DNA of 64,000 nucleotides from Stenotrophomonas sp. VV52. Its GTDB lineage: Bacteria > Pseudomonadota > Gammaproteobacteria > Xanthomonadales > Xanthomonadaceae. Position numbers and translations under genes: made by a program. The stretch lies in NCBI RefSeq assembly GCF_002893095.1, contig NZ_PKQQ01000002.1, forward strand, positions 434,001 to 498,000, written 5' to 3'. The notes beneath the pieces are model-generated. The model searched no databases, had not been told where the DNA came from, and was given only the letters and a program-made list of their open reading frames with translations. Positions 40,901 through 49,504 of this stretch are shown here, piece after piece (position 1 is the stretch's first letter; each line of letters starts with the position of its first letter).

Positions 40901-41893
40901 TTATTTGAGCGCCTTCAACAATGCCGCATTGAACCGTTTCGGATCCTGCACCTGCGGCGAATGTCCCAGGTCGTCGAAGGTCACCAGCGTCGCACCCGGA
41001 ATCGCGGCTGCAGCGGCCTTGCCCAGCGCCGGGTAATCGCCCAGGGTCGCCTTCAATGCCGGCGGCGCCAGGTCACGGCCGATCGCAGTGCGGTCCTTCT
41101 GGCCGATGAACAAGGTGGTCGGCACGCTCAGGTTCGGCAGTTCGTACACCACCGGCTGGTTGAACACCATGTCCGAGGTCAGCGCCTGGCTCCACGCCAC
41201 CGCCTGCTTGCCGGTACCGGCGTACATGCCGGCCTGCATGCGCGCCCAGTGTTCGTACTCGGGGGTCCAGTCGCCGCCGTAGTACACGTCCAGCTGGTAC
41301 TTCCTGATGCTGTCGAAGCTGGTCTTCAACTCGTTGGCATACCAGGCATCCACGCTGCGCCACGGCACGCCCTTGGCCTTCCAGTCTTCCAGCCCGATCG
41401 GATTGACCAGCGCCAGCGTGCGCAGCTGCTGCGGATACATCAGCGCGAATCGCGCGGCCAGCATGCCGCCCATGGAGTGGCCGACCAGGTTCACCTGGGT
41501 GCTGTCGAGATTCAAATGGGCCAGCAACGCTTCGGTATTGGCTGCCAACTGCCCGAACGAATACTGGTACCGCTCCGGCTTGCTGGACTTGCAGAAGCCC
41601 ACCTGGTCCGGCGCGATCACCCGGTAACCGGCTGCGCTCAGCGCCGTGATCGCGTCGCGCCAGGTACCGGCGCAGAAATTCTTGCCATGCAGCAGCACCA
41701 CCGTGCCGGCCATCGCGGCGCCCGTGGGCGCCACGTCCAGATAGGCCATTTCCAGCGGCTGGCGCTGCGACTCGAAGCGGAACGTATTGACCGGCCAGCC
41801 GTAATCGAATCCCTGCAGGCGTTCGTCGTAGGTCTCGGCAGCGAACGAAGTCAGGGGCAGGCAGGCAAGCAGGGTGGCAGCCAGGATGCGCAT
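40901..41893 (-). CDS. Secreted alpha/beta hydrolase
   Basis: A 330-residue alpha/beta hydrolase with a signal peptide (MRILAATLLACLPLTSFA, residues 1-18) starting at the ATG at 41893. It has VVLLHGKNFCAGTW (oxyanion loop), nucleophile elbow NLVGHSMGGMLAARFA (Ser about 145), a cap domain, IGQKDRTA, and the C-terminal DDLGHSPQVQDP with the catalytic His. It resembles epoxide-hydrolase/esterase-type enzymes, but the substrate is unknown. It is convergent with hom, and sdaA lies upstream on the same strand with a 48-nt gap. Confidence 0.88.
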   Translation of the reverse strand: MRILAATLLACLPLTSFAAETYDERLQGFDYGWPVNTFRFESQRQPLEMAYLDVAPTGAAMAGTVVLLHGKNFCAGTWRDAITALSAAGYRVIAPDQVGFCKSSKPERYQYSFGQLAANTEALLAHLNLDSTQVNLVGHSMGGMLAARFALMYPQQLRTLALVNPIGLEDWKAKGVPWRSVDAWYANELKTSFDSIRKYQLDVYYGGDWTPEYEHWARMQAGMYAGTGKQAVAWSQALTSDMVFNQPVVYELPNLSVPTTLFIGQKDRTAIGRDLAPPALKATLGDYPALGKAAAAAIPGATLVTFDDLGHSPQVQDPKRFNAALLKALK

Positions 41894-41941
41894 GGCGGTC
41901 TCCAGTGGGGGAGACTGGAGCATAACCGCCCGCGCATTACA

Positions 41942-43324
41942 TCAGCATTCGATGACGTTCACCGCAAGGCCGCCGCGGCTGGTTTCCTTGTACTTGTCCT
42001 GCATGTCGCGGCCGGTGTCGCGCATGGTCTTGATGACCTTGTCCAGCGACACCTTGTGCTTGCCGTCACCACGCATCGCCATGCGCGACGCATTGATCGC
42101 CTTCACCGCGCCCATTGCATTGCGCTCGATGCACGGAATCTGCACCAGCCCGCCGATCGGGTCGCAGGTCAGGCCCAGGTTGTGCTCCATGCCGATCTCG
42201 GCCGCATTCTCGATCTGGCTGGGGTTGCCGCCCAGCGCCGCGACCAGCCCGCCGGCCGCCATCGAGCAGGCCACGCCCACCTCGCCCTGGCAGCCCACTT
42301 CCGCGCCCGAAATCGAGGCGTTCTCCTTGTACAGGATGCCGATCGCCGCCGAGGTCAGCAGGAAATCGAACACGCGCTGCTCGTTCGCGCCCGGGCAGAA
42401 CCGGTCGAAATAATGCAGCACCGCCGGCAGCACCCCGGCCGCTCCATTGGTCGGCGCGGTCACCACGCGACCACCGGCCGCGTTTTCCTCGTTCACCGCC
42501 AATGCGTACAGGTTCACCCAGTCCAGCGTGGTCAGTGGGTCGCGCATCGCTGCCTCCGGCTTGGACGACAGCTCGCGGTACAGCGCCGGCGCGCGCCGCG
42601 ACACATGGAGCCCACCCGGCAACGTACCTTCCTGGCGGATGCCACGGGTCACGCAGGCCTGCATGGCGTTCCAGATCTCGCGCAGCTGCTCGCGGATCTC
42701 GTCTTCGCTGCGCCAGCACTTCTCATTCTCGAACATCAGCTGCGCGATGCTCAGCCCGCTGCGCGCCGTCTGCGCCAGCAGCTCGTCGCCGCTCTTGAAC
42801 GGGTAGGGCAGCGGCGTCTCATCCGGCACGATGCGGTCGTCGGCAGCATCGTCCTGGTTGACCACGAAGCCACCGCCCACCGAGTAATAATCACGCGTGG
42901 CGATCACCTGCTCCTGCGCGTCATAGGCAGTGAAGCGCATGCCATTGGTGTGGTACGGCAGCTTCTGGCGCTTGTTCAGGCCCAGGTCGCGCTTTTCGTC
43001 GAAGGCGATTTCATGGGTACCCATCAGCCGGATCCGCTTGGTGCTGCGGATGCGTTCCAGCGTATCGGGAATGATGTCCGGATCGATCATGTTCGGGCGC
43101 TGGCCCTCCAGGCCCAGCAGCACCGCCTTGTCGGTCCCGTGGCCGCGCCCGGTCAGCGCCAGCGAGCCGTACACATCCGCACGGATGCGTACCACGTCCT
43201 GCAGGCAGCCCGGGTCCAGCAGCCAGCGGTGCACGAAGCGTTCGGCAGCCTTCATCGGCCCTACGGTGTGCGAGGAGCTCGGGCCAATGCCGATCTTGAA
43301 AACGTCGAACGTGCTGACAGCCAT
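41942..43324 (-). CDS. sdaA: L-serine ammonia-lyase (iron-sulfur serine dehydratase)
   Basis: A single-chain [4Fe-4S] L-serine dehydratase that deaminates serine to pyruvate. It has 460 residues from the ATG at 43324 (an in-frame TTG nine bases upstream is ignored). The N-terminal beta domain starts [19 protein letters not shown], the family hallmark. The cluster cysteines are visible in [17 protein letters not shown] and [10 protein letters not shown]. It is divergent from the glutaredoxin-like gene. Confidence 0.96.
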   Translation of the reverse strand: MAVSTFDVFKIGIGPSSSHTVGPMKAAERFVHRWLLDPGCLQDVVRIRADVYGSLALTGRGHGTDKAVLLGLEGQRPNMIDPDIIPDTLERIRSTKRIRLMGTHEIAFDEKRDLGLNKRQKLPYHTNGMRFTAYDAQEQVIATRDYYSVGGGFVVNQDDAADDRIVPDETPLPYPFKSGDELLAQTARSGLSIAQLMFENEKCWRSEDEIREQLREIWNAMQACVTRGIRQEGTLPGGLHVSRRAPALYRELSSKPEAAMRDPLTTLDWVNLYALAVNEENAAGGRVVTAPTNGAAGVLPAVLHYFDRFCPGANEQRVFDFLLTSAAIGILYKENASISGAEVGCQGEVGVACSMAAGGLVAALGGNPSQIENAAEIGMEHNLGLTCDPIGGLVQIPCIERNAMGAVKAINASRMAMRGDGKHKVSLDKVIKTMRDTGRDMQDKYKETSRGGLAVNVIEC

Positions 43325-43422
43325 GATTGCCAAACTGCGGGTATCGGATGGAGCGCTATTCTATGCTGTCCCCGGCGCGCGGCCTGGCTGCGGCGCAGCA
43401 TTTTCCGACGATCTGGAGCCGA

Positions 43423-43683
43423 ATGTTCATTCTTTACCAGCGCGACGACTGCCACCTCTGCGACCAGGCCCTGGCCGTACTGGCCCAGGCCCGGGTCAGG
43501 GGGCTGGAGAGTGTGTTCATTGATGATGACGCGGACCTCGAAGCCCGGTATGGGGTCCGGGTCCCGGTACTCAGAGATGCGAAAGGCCGTGAGCTGGACT
43601 GGCCATTCGATACGGCCCGCCTTGCAACCTGGTTGGATCCCGGGCCGAATCACGACCAACCATCAGGGGCGGCCGGCGGGTAG
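43423..43683 (+). CDS. Glutaredoxin-like (DUF836) small thiol-redox protein
   Basis: An 86-residue glutaredoxin-fold protein with a CxxC (FILYQRDDCHLCDQAL, residues ~3-18) and a cis-Pro segment VPVLRDAKGREL. The ATG at 43423 follows a GGAG and removes an unlikely N-terminal extension. The DUF836 family consists of such ~80-residue proteins with unassigned partners. The last five residues (GAAGG) and the TAG stop are encoded by the arm of a 115-bp foldback repeat, so the native C-terminus may have been changed by insertion of the repeat. Confidence 0.82.
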   Translation: MFILYQRDDCHLCDQALAVLAQARVRGLESVFIDDDADLEARYGVRVPVLRDAKGRELDWPFDTARLATWLDPGPNHDQPSGAAGG

Positions 43684-43780
43684 CCCCCGGAGGGACGCTA
43701 GAAAACATGGATGTTTTCTAGCAGCCCCCATGGACGGGTTCACGGCGTGTCCCGGAGCGGGGCTGCCCGACGGCCGCCCC
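43666..43780 (+). repeat. Type-1 115-bp foldback element, copy C
   Basis: Same orientation as copy A. The left arm GGGGCGGCCGGCGGGTAGCC starts inside the glutaredoxin-like gene; the inner palindrome CTAGAAAACAT/ATGTTTTCTAG is at 43698-43721; the right arm ends at 43780. A conserved ~35-nt tail (GCACGTAGCAACTGAAACGC + TGCT...) runs to within a few bases of the YceI stop at 43820. There is no type-2 or SMAG partner here. Confidence 0.88.
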
Positions 43781-43819
43781 GGCACGTAGCAACTGAAACG
43801 CTGCTCTCAACGGGAACAA

Positions 43820-44392
43820 TCACTTCGCCTGGAACTTCACCACCGTACTGATCGCAGTCTCGTTCGGAATGGTCTTGGTATCCTTCCAATCACCTTCGCC
43901 CACACCGAAGTCCAGCCGCTTCACAGTAGCCTTGCCGGTCAGCACCGGATTCGCACCCGGCTTCCAGTCGAACGTGAGCGTCACCGGCTTGCTCACCCCG
44001 CGCAGTTCCAGCGTGCCCTTGGCTTCGTACTTGCCCTCGGCAACCTTGGTGAAGCCCTTGGCGGTGTAGCGCGCGGTGGCGAACTTGGCCACGTTGAAGA
44101 ATTCCGCCCCCTGCAGGGTCGAATCACGGTCGCTGTTGCCGCTCTTTGCCCCGGCCAGCGGAATGGTCACGTCCAGCGAGCCCGCGGCCGGATTCGCCGG
44201 GTCGAAGCTCAGCCGGGTCGAAAAGCCCGGGAAGCTGCCCGTAAACGTCTCGCCGTCGTACTTGGTGGCGAACGCCAGGTGCGAACCGGCGCCCGGCGCC
44301 TGCACATAGTCGGCCGCCAGCACCGGCGCGGTGGCCATGAGGCCGGCCAGCGCAGCGGCCACGGCGGCGGGGGAGGTGAGCTTGATGTTCAT
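43820..44392 (-). CDS. YceI-family periplasmic lipocalin-like protein (1)
   Basis: A 190-residue protein with a signal peptide (cleavage near APVLAAD) and the YceI beta-barrel: SHLAFATKYDGETFTGSF, DVTIPLAGAKSGNSDRD, LQGAEFFNVAKFATARY, and VGEGDWKDTKTI. YceI proteins bind long isoprenoid or fatty-acyl molecules in the periplasm. The ATG at 44392 is 2 nt from the cytochrome b561 stop; the upstream open frame through that gene is ignored. It is the last gene of a three-gene operon. Confidence 0.94.
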   Translation of the reverse strand: MNIKLTSPAAVAAALAGLMATAPVLAADYVQAPGAGSHLAFATKYDGETFTGSFPGFSTRLSFDPANPAAGSLDVTIPLAGAKSGNSDRDSTLQGAEFFNVAKFATARYTAKGFTKVAEGKYEAKGTLELRGVSKPVTLTFDWKPGANPVLTGKATVKRLDFGVGEGDWKDTKTIPNETAISTVVKFQAK

Positions 44393-44394
44393 CG

Positions 44395-44967
44395 TCAATC
44401 CTTCTGGGGGGAGGTGAGCCAGCCCTGCGGCAGCATGCGCGCCAGCGTGGCATCGCGTTGGAACAGATGGTGGTACAGCGCCGCGCCCGCGTGCGCGACC
44501 ACGACCGCGATCAGCAGCCAGAAGCCCCACTCGTGGATCGCATGCGAAATCTCGGCCGCGCCCGGGTTCGGCGCCACCACCTTGGGCATCTCCACCAGCC
44601 CGAACCAGCGGAACGGACGCAGCCCGCTGGCCGAATCGTAGATCCAGCCCGACAGCGGCAGCGCGAACATCAGCACATACAGCAGCCAATGCGTGGCCGA
44701 CGCGATCCGCTCCTGCCAGCTCGGCGTACCCGGCACCGGTTCCGGCGCACCGGCGACCAGGCGCCAGCCCAGCCGCAGCGCCACCAGCGCCAGCACCGTG
44801 ATGCCCAGCGACTTGTGCGCCGTGTATACCCAGAAATACTTCGGCGTACGCGGCAGCTCGCCCATGGTCAGCCCGACGATGCCCAGCAGCAGGATCAACA
44901 GCGCGATCAGCCAATGCAGGCCCTGGCTGACGTTGCCCCAGCGGTCGGAGGTGTTTCGGATGGTCAT
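44395..44967 (-). CDS. Cytochrome b561 (YceJ-type)
   Basis: A 190-residue inner-membrane di-haem cytochrome with four helices. Haem-ligand histidines are visible in VSQGLHWLIALLI, YTAHKSLGITVL, HAIHEWGFWLL and VVVAHAGAALYHHLF. Cytochrome b561 proteins move electrons from quinol to periplasmic partners. It lies between two YceI genes, overlapping the start of one (ATGA) and 2 nt from the other, which points to a shared function such as quinone or isoprenoid handling. Confidence 0.93.
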   Translation of the reverse strand: MTIRNTSDRWGNVSQGLHWLIALLILLLGIVGLTMGELPRTPKYFWVYTAHKSLGITVLALVALRLGWRLVAGAPEPVPGTPSWQERIASATHWLLYVLMFALPLSGWIYDSASGLRPFRWFGLVEMPKVVAPNPGAAEISHAIHEWGFWLLIAVVVAHAGAALYHHLFQRDATLARMLPQGWLTSPQKD

Positions 44968-45647
44968 GGCGAGCGCGTCCCGGCTGGCGAAGGTGAAGTG
45001 TCCGAGTCATCGGTCGGCGCCGGAGTTCCCGGCTCTTCGACGGACGGTGTGTCCTGCGGATCGGCGGCCGAACGATCGCGCACCGCTTCCGCCTCGATCC
45101 GCAGCTGCACCTCATCGCCGATCATCGATGGCCACGCATCCACGCCAAACGCACTGCGGCTGAGCGTGGTCGTCGCCGAGAAGCCCGCCGTGCGGCGGAA
45201 CGGCGGCATCGGGTGGCGCTTGACCGCATTGAGCGTCACCTCCAGCGTGACCTCGCGAGTGACCCCATGCAGGGTCAGCTGCCCGATCACCCGGGCATGC
45301 GTGGGATCGACCGGTTCAATGCGGGTCGACACGAAGCGTGCCTCGGGAAACCGCTCCGCATCCAGCAGGTTGCGCGCCAGCGCCGCCGTGTTCCATTTGT
45401 CGTCGCCCAGGTCCAGGCGCTGCAACGGCACGCTGACCGACAGCGTCGCGCTGCGCCAGTCGTCCGCGTCGAACGCCAGCGTGCCCTCACTGCCGGACAC
45501 CGTACCCAGCGCCTGCGAGAAGCCCGCATGCTCCACCGCGAACAGCACCCGCGTGTGCACCGGATCGAGCCGATAGGTCTCGGGCGAGGCGGACGCCACC
45601 CATGGGGTCGCGCACAGCAGCAGGGCAAGGGTCAGGCGATGGATCAC
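44964..45647 (-). CDS. YceI-family periplasmic protein (2) with acidic C-terminal tail
   Basis: A 227-residue protein with a signal peptide ([20 protein letters not shown]) and the YceI fold: [76 protein letters not shown]. It is longer than its partner by a Pro/Ser/Asp-rich tail after residue ~185 that is probably unstructured. It is the first gene of the yceI-cytochrome-yceI operon; its stop overlaps the cytochrome start (ATGA). Confidence 0.93.
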   Translation of the reverse strand: MIHRLTLALLLCATPWVASASPETYRLDPVHTRVLFAVEHAGFSQALGTVSGSEGTLAFDADDWRSATLSVSVPLQRLDLGDDKWNTAALARNLLDAERFPEARFVSTRIEPVDPTHARVIGQLTLHGVTREVTLEVTLNAVKRHPMPPFRRTAGFSATTTLSRSAFGVDAWPSMIGDEVQLRIEAEAVRDRSAADPQDTPSVEEPGTPAPTDDSDTSPSPAGTRSP

Positions 45648-45788
45648 GGCCGGCTCCGTTCAGGGCTGGGCCGATCATACGCGCTGCCCCGTGATGCCGG
45701 GCAGCTCCATGGCTGCAACAGATCGTGGCGCGCCCAGGCGCGCAGCACCGCCCGCTGTGTGACAATCGCCGCCTACAGGGAGAACTCG

Positions 45789-48700
45789 ATGGCGTTGAGC
45801 GCGCGCGGTTGGCGGGCAGGCATCGTGCTGCTGGTACTGGCCGCGTGTGCCGTACCGTCGGCGTTGTGGGCCGCAGGGACATCGGCAGAAACACCGCGCA
45901 TGCGCCGCTTCGGTGCCGCCGAAGGCATGCCGTCGCGCATGGTGCTGGCGCTCGCCCAGGACCGCCAGGGCTATATCTGGGCAGCCACCGACGATGGCCT
46001 GGCGCGGGTCGACGGGGTCGGACTGCGGGTATGGCGCAATGAGCCGGATGACCCCCGCTCACTGCCCAGCAATGAAATCGAAACGTTGCTGGTCGATCCG
46101 CTGGACCGCGTCTGGGTCGGCAGCAATGGCGGCGGCCTCAGCATGCTGGGACCGGACCGCAAGCACTTCGAGCAGTTCCCCGACATCAGCGTTCTCTGCG
46201 AGGGGCAGTTCTGGTCGCTCGCCTATGCCGGCAAGGCATTGTGGATAGGCACCAACGCGCATGGCATCTGCCGCCGCGACGAAGACGGCAGCCTGATGCG
46301 GTACCGCGCCGAACCCGCCGATCCGGACAGCCTTCCCAGCGACACCATCTACAGCATGCTGTCCGACCCGCAGGGGCGGGTCTGGGTCGGCACTGGCAGC
46401 GGCGTCGCGCGCTGGAACGGCACCGGGTTCACCCGCATCGCCGCGGACGTGCTGGGCGACAAGAGCGTGTTCCGCCTGACCCGCGACCGCGACGGCACCG
46501 TGTGGGCCGGCACCCAGGGCGGCCTGTTCCGCATCGGCAGCGACGACAGCGTGCGCCCGGCGCCCTGGACGCCCAGCGCCGACGTGCGCGCCGCGTCGGT
46601 CGTGCACGACCGCAACGGCGGCTACTGGCTCGGCACCGCCGACGGCCTGTACCGCGGCGACGAGCACAGCGTGCGCCTGCTCGCCGGCGATGCCGGCAGC
46701 GGCTTCCTCACCGAGCGCAGCGGCGTGCTGGACATGCTGCAGGACCATGAAGGCGGGCTGTGGTTCGCCATGCTGACCCAGGGACTGGCCTACCTGCCGC
46801 CGGACTGGAAGCGCTTCTCCACGTGGTACCAGCTCGACGGCAAGCCGCTGGACAGCGCCTACCTGCTCAGCGCCGCCGCGGCCGGCAACGACTATTACAT
46901 TGCCGGCGCGCACGGCGTGTACCTGCTCGACGCGGGCGGACACCTGCGCCAGATCGCAGCTGAAAAGCAGCTCGGCGTGGGCGCGGTGCGCTCGGTGCTG
47001 CCCCGTGCTGACGGCGCGCTCTGGCTGGGCCGCGCCGGGCGGCTGGGGCTGTACCAGCCGCGCAGCGGCCAGTTGCGTGAGTGGAAGATCGGCAGCGGTA
47101 CCGACGTGCGCCAGCGCATCGAGCTGATCCGCCAGGCCCCGGATGGCGAGGTGTGGCTGGCGATCACCAACCTCGGCGTGCAACGCCGCGCCGCTGACGG
47201 CACGCTGCTCGACGAGATCCGCGTCGACGCCGACCGCGGCCTGGTCGACGTGCCGGTGGAACAGATGCTGTTCGATCCGCGCGGCCAGCTCTGGATCATG
47301 GGCGACCTGGGGGAAATGGGGCTGCTGCGCTGGCAGGACGATCGCTTCCAACGGGTCCCGGGCGTCGCCCCGGGGAACATCCATGACATGGTCTGGATCA
47401 GCCCGGACGAAGCCTGGCTGGCGCGCAAGGGCGGCCTGGAGCGCTACCGCTGGGACGGCCTGGCCATGACCCTGCGCGAGCGCGTCGGCGCCGCGCAGGG
47501 CATGCCGCCGGTGTCGATCGGCGGCCTGGCGATGGGCCGGGACGGCCAGGTCTGGGCGACCACGCCGCGTGGCCTGGTCAGCTGGCATCCGCGCGAACGC
47601 CGGCTGCGCGTGTATGGCGAGCGCGACGGCCTGCCGGACGTGGAATTCAGTGGGCGCCCACCGGTGATGGGCGCCGACGGCCGCGTGCTGGCGGTGACCG
47701 CCACCGGGCTGGTGGCGTTCGACCCGAACGCACCGGACCTGGCGCTGCCTCCCTCGCAGCTGGTCATCGACAACATCCAGGTGCGCCGCGACGACGCCGA
47801 GGGCCAGCAGTCGCTGCCGGTCAACGCGCCGCTGCTGCTCGGCCCCGACGACCGCGACCTGATCATCTCCGCGCGGCTGCTGTCCTATGCGAGCCCGATG
47901 GGCAACCGCTACCGCTACCGCGTGTCCGGGTATGACCAGAACTGGGTGATGCAGAACGCAGACGGCGAACGCCTGCTGTCGCGATTGCCCTCCGGCGAGT
48001 ACGCCATCGACGTGCAGGCGGCAACGCCGCATGGCGACTGGACGTCGTCGCGCACCATCAATGTGCGCGTGCAGCCGCCGTGGTGGCGCAGCAGCTGGGC
48101 GATCCTGGGCTACGTCATGCTGGGGCTGTTGCTGGTGGCCGCGGTGGCCGCCTTCGCCCGCGCGCGCCTGCGCCGACGCCAGCAATGGCAGCTGACCGTA
48201 CACAAGCAGCAGATCGCCGAGCAGGCCTCGCAGGCCAAGAGCCGCTTCCTGGCCACGCTGGGCCATGAGGTCCGTACGCCCATGACCGGCGTGCTCGGCA
48301 TGAGCGAGCTGCTGCTGGCGACGCCGCTGGACGAACTGCAGCGCGGGTATGCGGCCTCCATCCAGCATGCCGGCGCCCACCTGCTGCGGCTGGTCAACGA
48401 CGCGCTCGACCTGGCGCGCATTGAAGCGGGGCGCCTGGAGCTGGACATCCGGCCGTTCGACCTGGTTTCGATGCTGGCCCAGGTCGATGCGTTGATGGAG
48501 CCGATGGCGCACCACCGGGGGCTGGCCTACGAACGCAGCTTCACCCTGCCGGGCGCGGTCCAGCTCAGTGGCGACGAGATGCGCGTCCGCCAGATCCTGA
48601 TGAACCTGCTCGGCAACGCGATCAAGTTCACCGAACACGGCCATGTCGGGCTTGGCATCGAGCTGGTCGAACACGGCAATGGCGTCGTCTTCGAGGTCTC

Positions 48701-49367
48701 CGACACCGGCCCGGGCATCAACCGCGACCAGCAGGAACGCCTGTTCCATCGTTTCGAACAGGCCGACGGTCCGCGGACGGCCTCGCGCTATGGCGGCAGC
48801 GGCCTGGGTCTTGCGATCTGCCAGGAACTGGCGGTGGCGATGGGCGGCCGGATCGAGATCGACAGCCAGCCCGGACAGGGCGCGCGCTTCTCCGTGCACC
48901 TGCCGCTGCCCTGGTGCCAGCGCCCTGGCGCAGGATCGCCGGCGGTCCCCGATGGCAGCCCGGTGGTCCTGCCGCCGCTGCGGATCCTGCTGGTGGAGGA
49001 CGACGCGACCGTGGCCGAGGTGATCGCCGGCCTGCTGCGCGCGCGCGGCCACGCGGTCGTGCACGCGTTGCACGGCCTGGCCGCGTTGTCGGAAGTGGCC
49101 GCCGGTCGTTTCGACGTAGGCCTGCTCGATCTCGACCTGCCCGCGCTGGACGGCATCGCCATTGCCGGGCAGCTACGGGCGATGGGCTACGCGCTGCCGT
49201 TGATCGCGGTGACCGCGCGCTCGGATGCGTACGCCGAACAGCAGGTGTTGGCGGCCGGCTTCGACGGCTTCCTGCGCAAGCCGGTGACCGGCGACCTGCT
49301 GGTCTCGGCGATCGCCCAGGCCTTCGCGAAGCGTCGCGCAACGCCGGATGCGACGATCTCGCCATAG
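45789..49367 (+). CDS. Hybrid sensor kinase 1 with periplasmic propeller (complete)
   Basis: A 1192-residue hybrid two-component sensor. Order: signal peptide (residues 1-28), two blades-rich propellers of the Reg_prop type (repeats such as [29 protein letters not shown]) to ~650, a Y_Y_Y domain (~670-770), one membrane helix (~775-798), HisKA with LGHEVRTPM (His about 826), a complete ATPase ([24 protein letters not shown]), and a receiver with [16 protein letters not shown] (Asp about 1114) and LRKP. All catalytic residues are intact. There is no DNA-binding output, so phosphate must leave by another protein. GGGAGA precedes the ATG. It is first of four tandem paralogues. Confidence 0.93.
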   Translation: MALSARGWRAGIVLLVLAACAVPSALWAAGTSAETPRMRRFGAAEGMPSRMVLALAQDRQGYIWAATDDGLARVDGVGLRVWRNEPDDPRSLPSNEIETLLVDPLDRVWVGSNGGGLSMLGPDRKHFEQFPDISVLCEGQFWSLAYAGKALWIGTNAHGICRRDEDGSLMRYRAEPADPDSLPSDTIYSMLSDPQGRVWVGTGSGVARWNGTGFTRIAADVLGDKSVFRLTRDRDGTVWAGTQGGLFRIGSDDSVRPAPWTPSADVRAASVVHDRNGGYWLGTADGLYRGDEHSVRLLAGDAGSGFLTERSGVLDMLQDHEGGLWFAMLTQGLAYLPPDWKRFSTWYQLDGKPLDSAYLLSAAAAGNDYYIAGAHGVYLLDAGGHLRQIAAEKQLGVGAVRSVLPRADGALWLGRAGRLGLYQPRSGQLREWKIGSGTDVRQRIELIRQAPDGEVWLAITNLGVQRRAADGTLLDEIRVDADRGLVDVPVEQMLFDPRGQLWIMGDLGEMGLLRWQDDRFQRVPGVAPGNIHDMVWISPDEAWLARKGGLERYRWDGLAMTLRERVGAAQGMPPVSIGGLAMGRDGQVWATTPRGLVSWHPRERRLRVYGERDGLPDVEFSGRPPVMGADGRVLAVTATGLVAFDPNAPDLALPPSQLVIDNIQVRRDDAEGQQSLPVNAPLLLGPDDRDLIISARLLSYASPMGNRYRYRVSGYDQNWVMQNADGERLLSRLPSGEYAIDVQAATPHGDWTSSRTINVRVQPPWWRSSWAILGYVMLGLLLVAAVAAFARARLRRRQQWQLTVHKQQIAEQASQAKSRFLATLGHEVRTPMTGVLGMSELLLATPLDELQRGYAASIQHAGAHLLRLVNDALDLARIEAGRLELDIRPFDLVSMLAQVDALMEPMAHHRGLAYERSFTLPGAVQLSGDEMRVRQILMNLLGNAIKFTEHGHVGLGIELVEHGNGVVFEVSDTGPGINRDQQERLFHRFEQADGPRTASRYGGSGLGLAICQELAVAMGGRIEIDSQPGQGARFSVHLPLPWCQRPGAGSPAVPDGSPVVLPPLRILLVEDDATVAEVIAGLLRARGHAVVHALHGLAALSEVAAGRFDVGLLDLDLPALDGIAIAGQLRAMGYALPLIAVTARSDAYAEQQVLAAGFDGFLRKPVTGDLLVSAIAQAFAKRRATPDATISP

Positions 49368-49504
49368 GCAACGCAATTTGAAAACGCGAAATCCATTCAA
49401 AACTTGATTCGCCCGAGTGTGACGCCGTTACAGGTCTGGCGCTGCGCGCGGCCGATGAACGCTCTACCGTTGCAGCAATGAGAACGATCACGCTGCGCTG
49501 AACG

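Noticed and set aside
19165..43780. Foldback copies as remnants of an insertion sequence or as CRISPR repeats
   Set aside because: There is no transposase fragment, the three copies are kilobases apart with no spacers, and no constant target-site duplication is seen at the edges.
46059..49073. A 1004-codon minus-strand frame opposite sensor kinase 1, and a 1213-codon frame at 55063-58704
   Set aside because: Both are antisense shadows of the kinase genes; composition is low-complexity His/Gln/Arg/Ala and no ribosome site or motif is seen.
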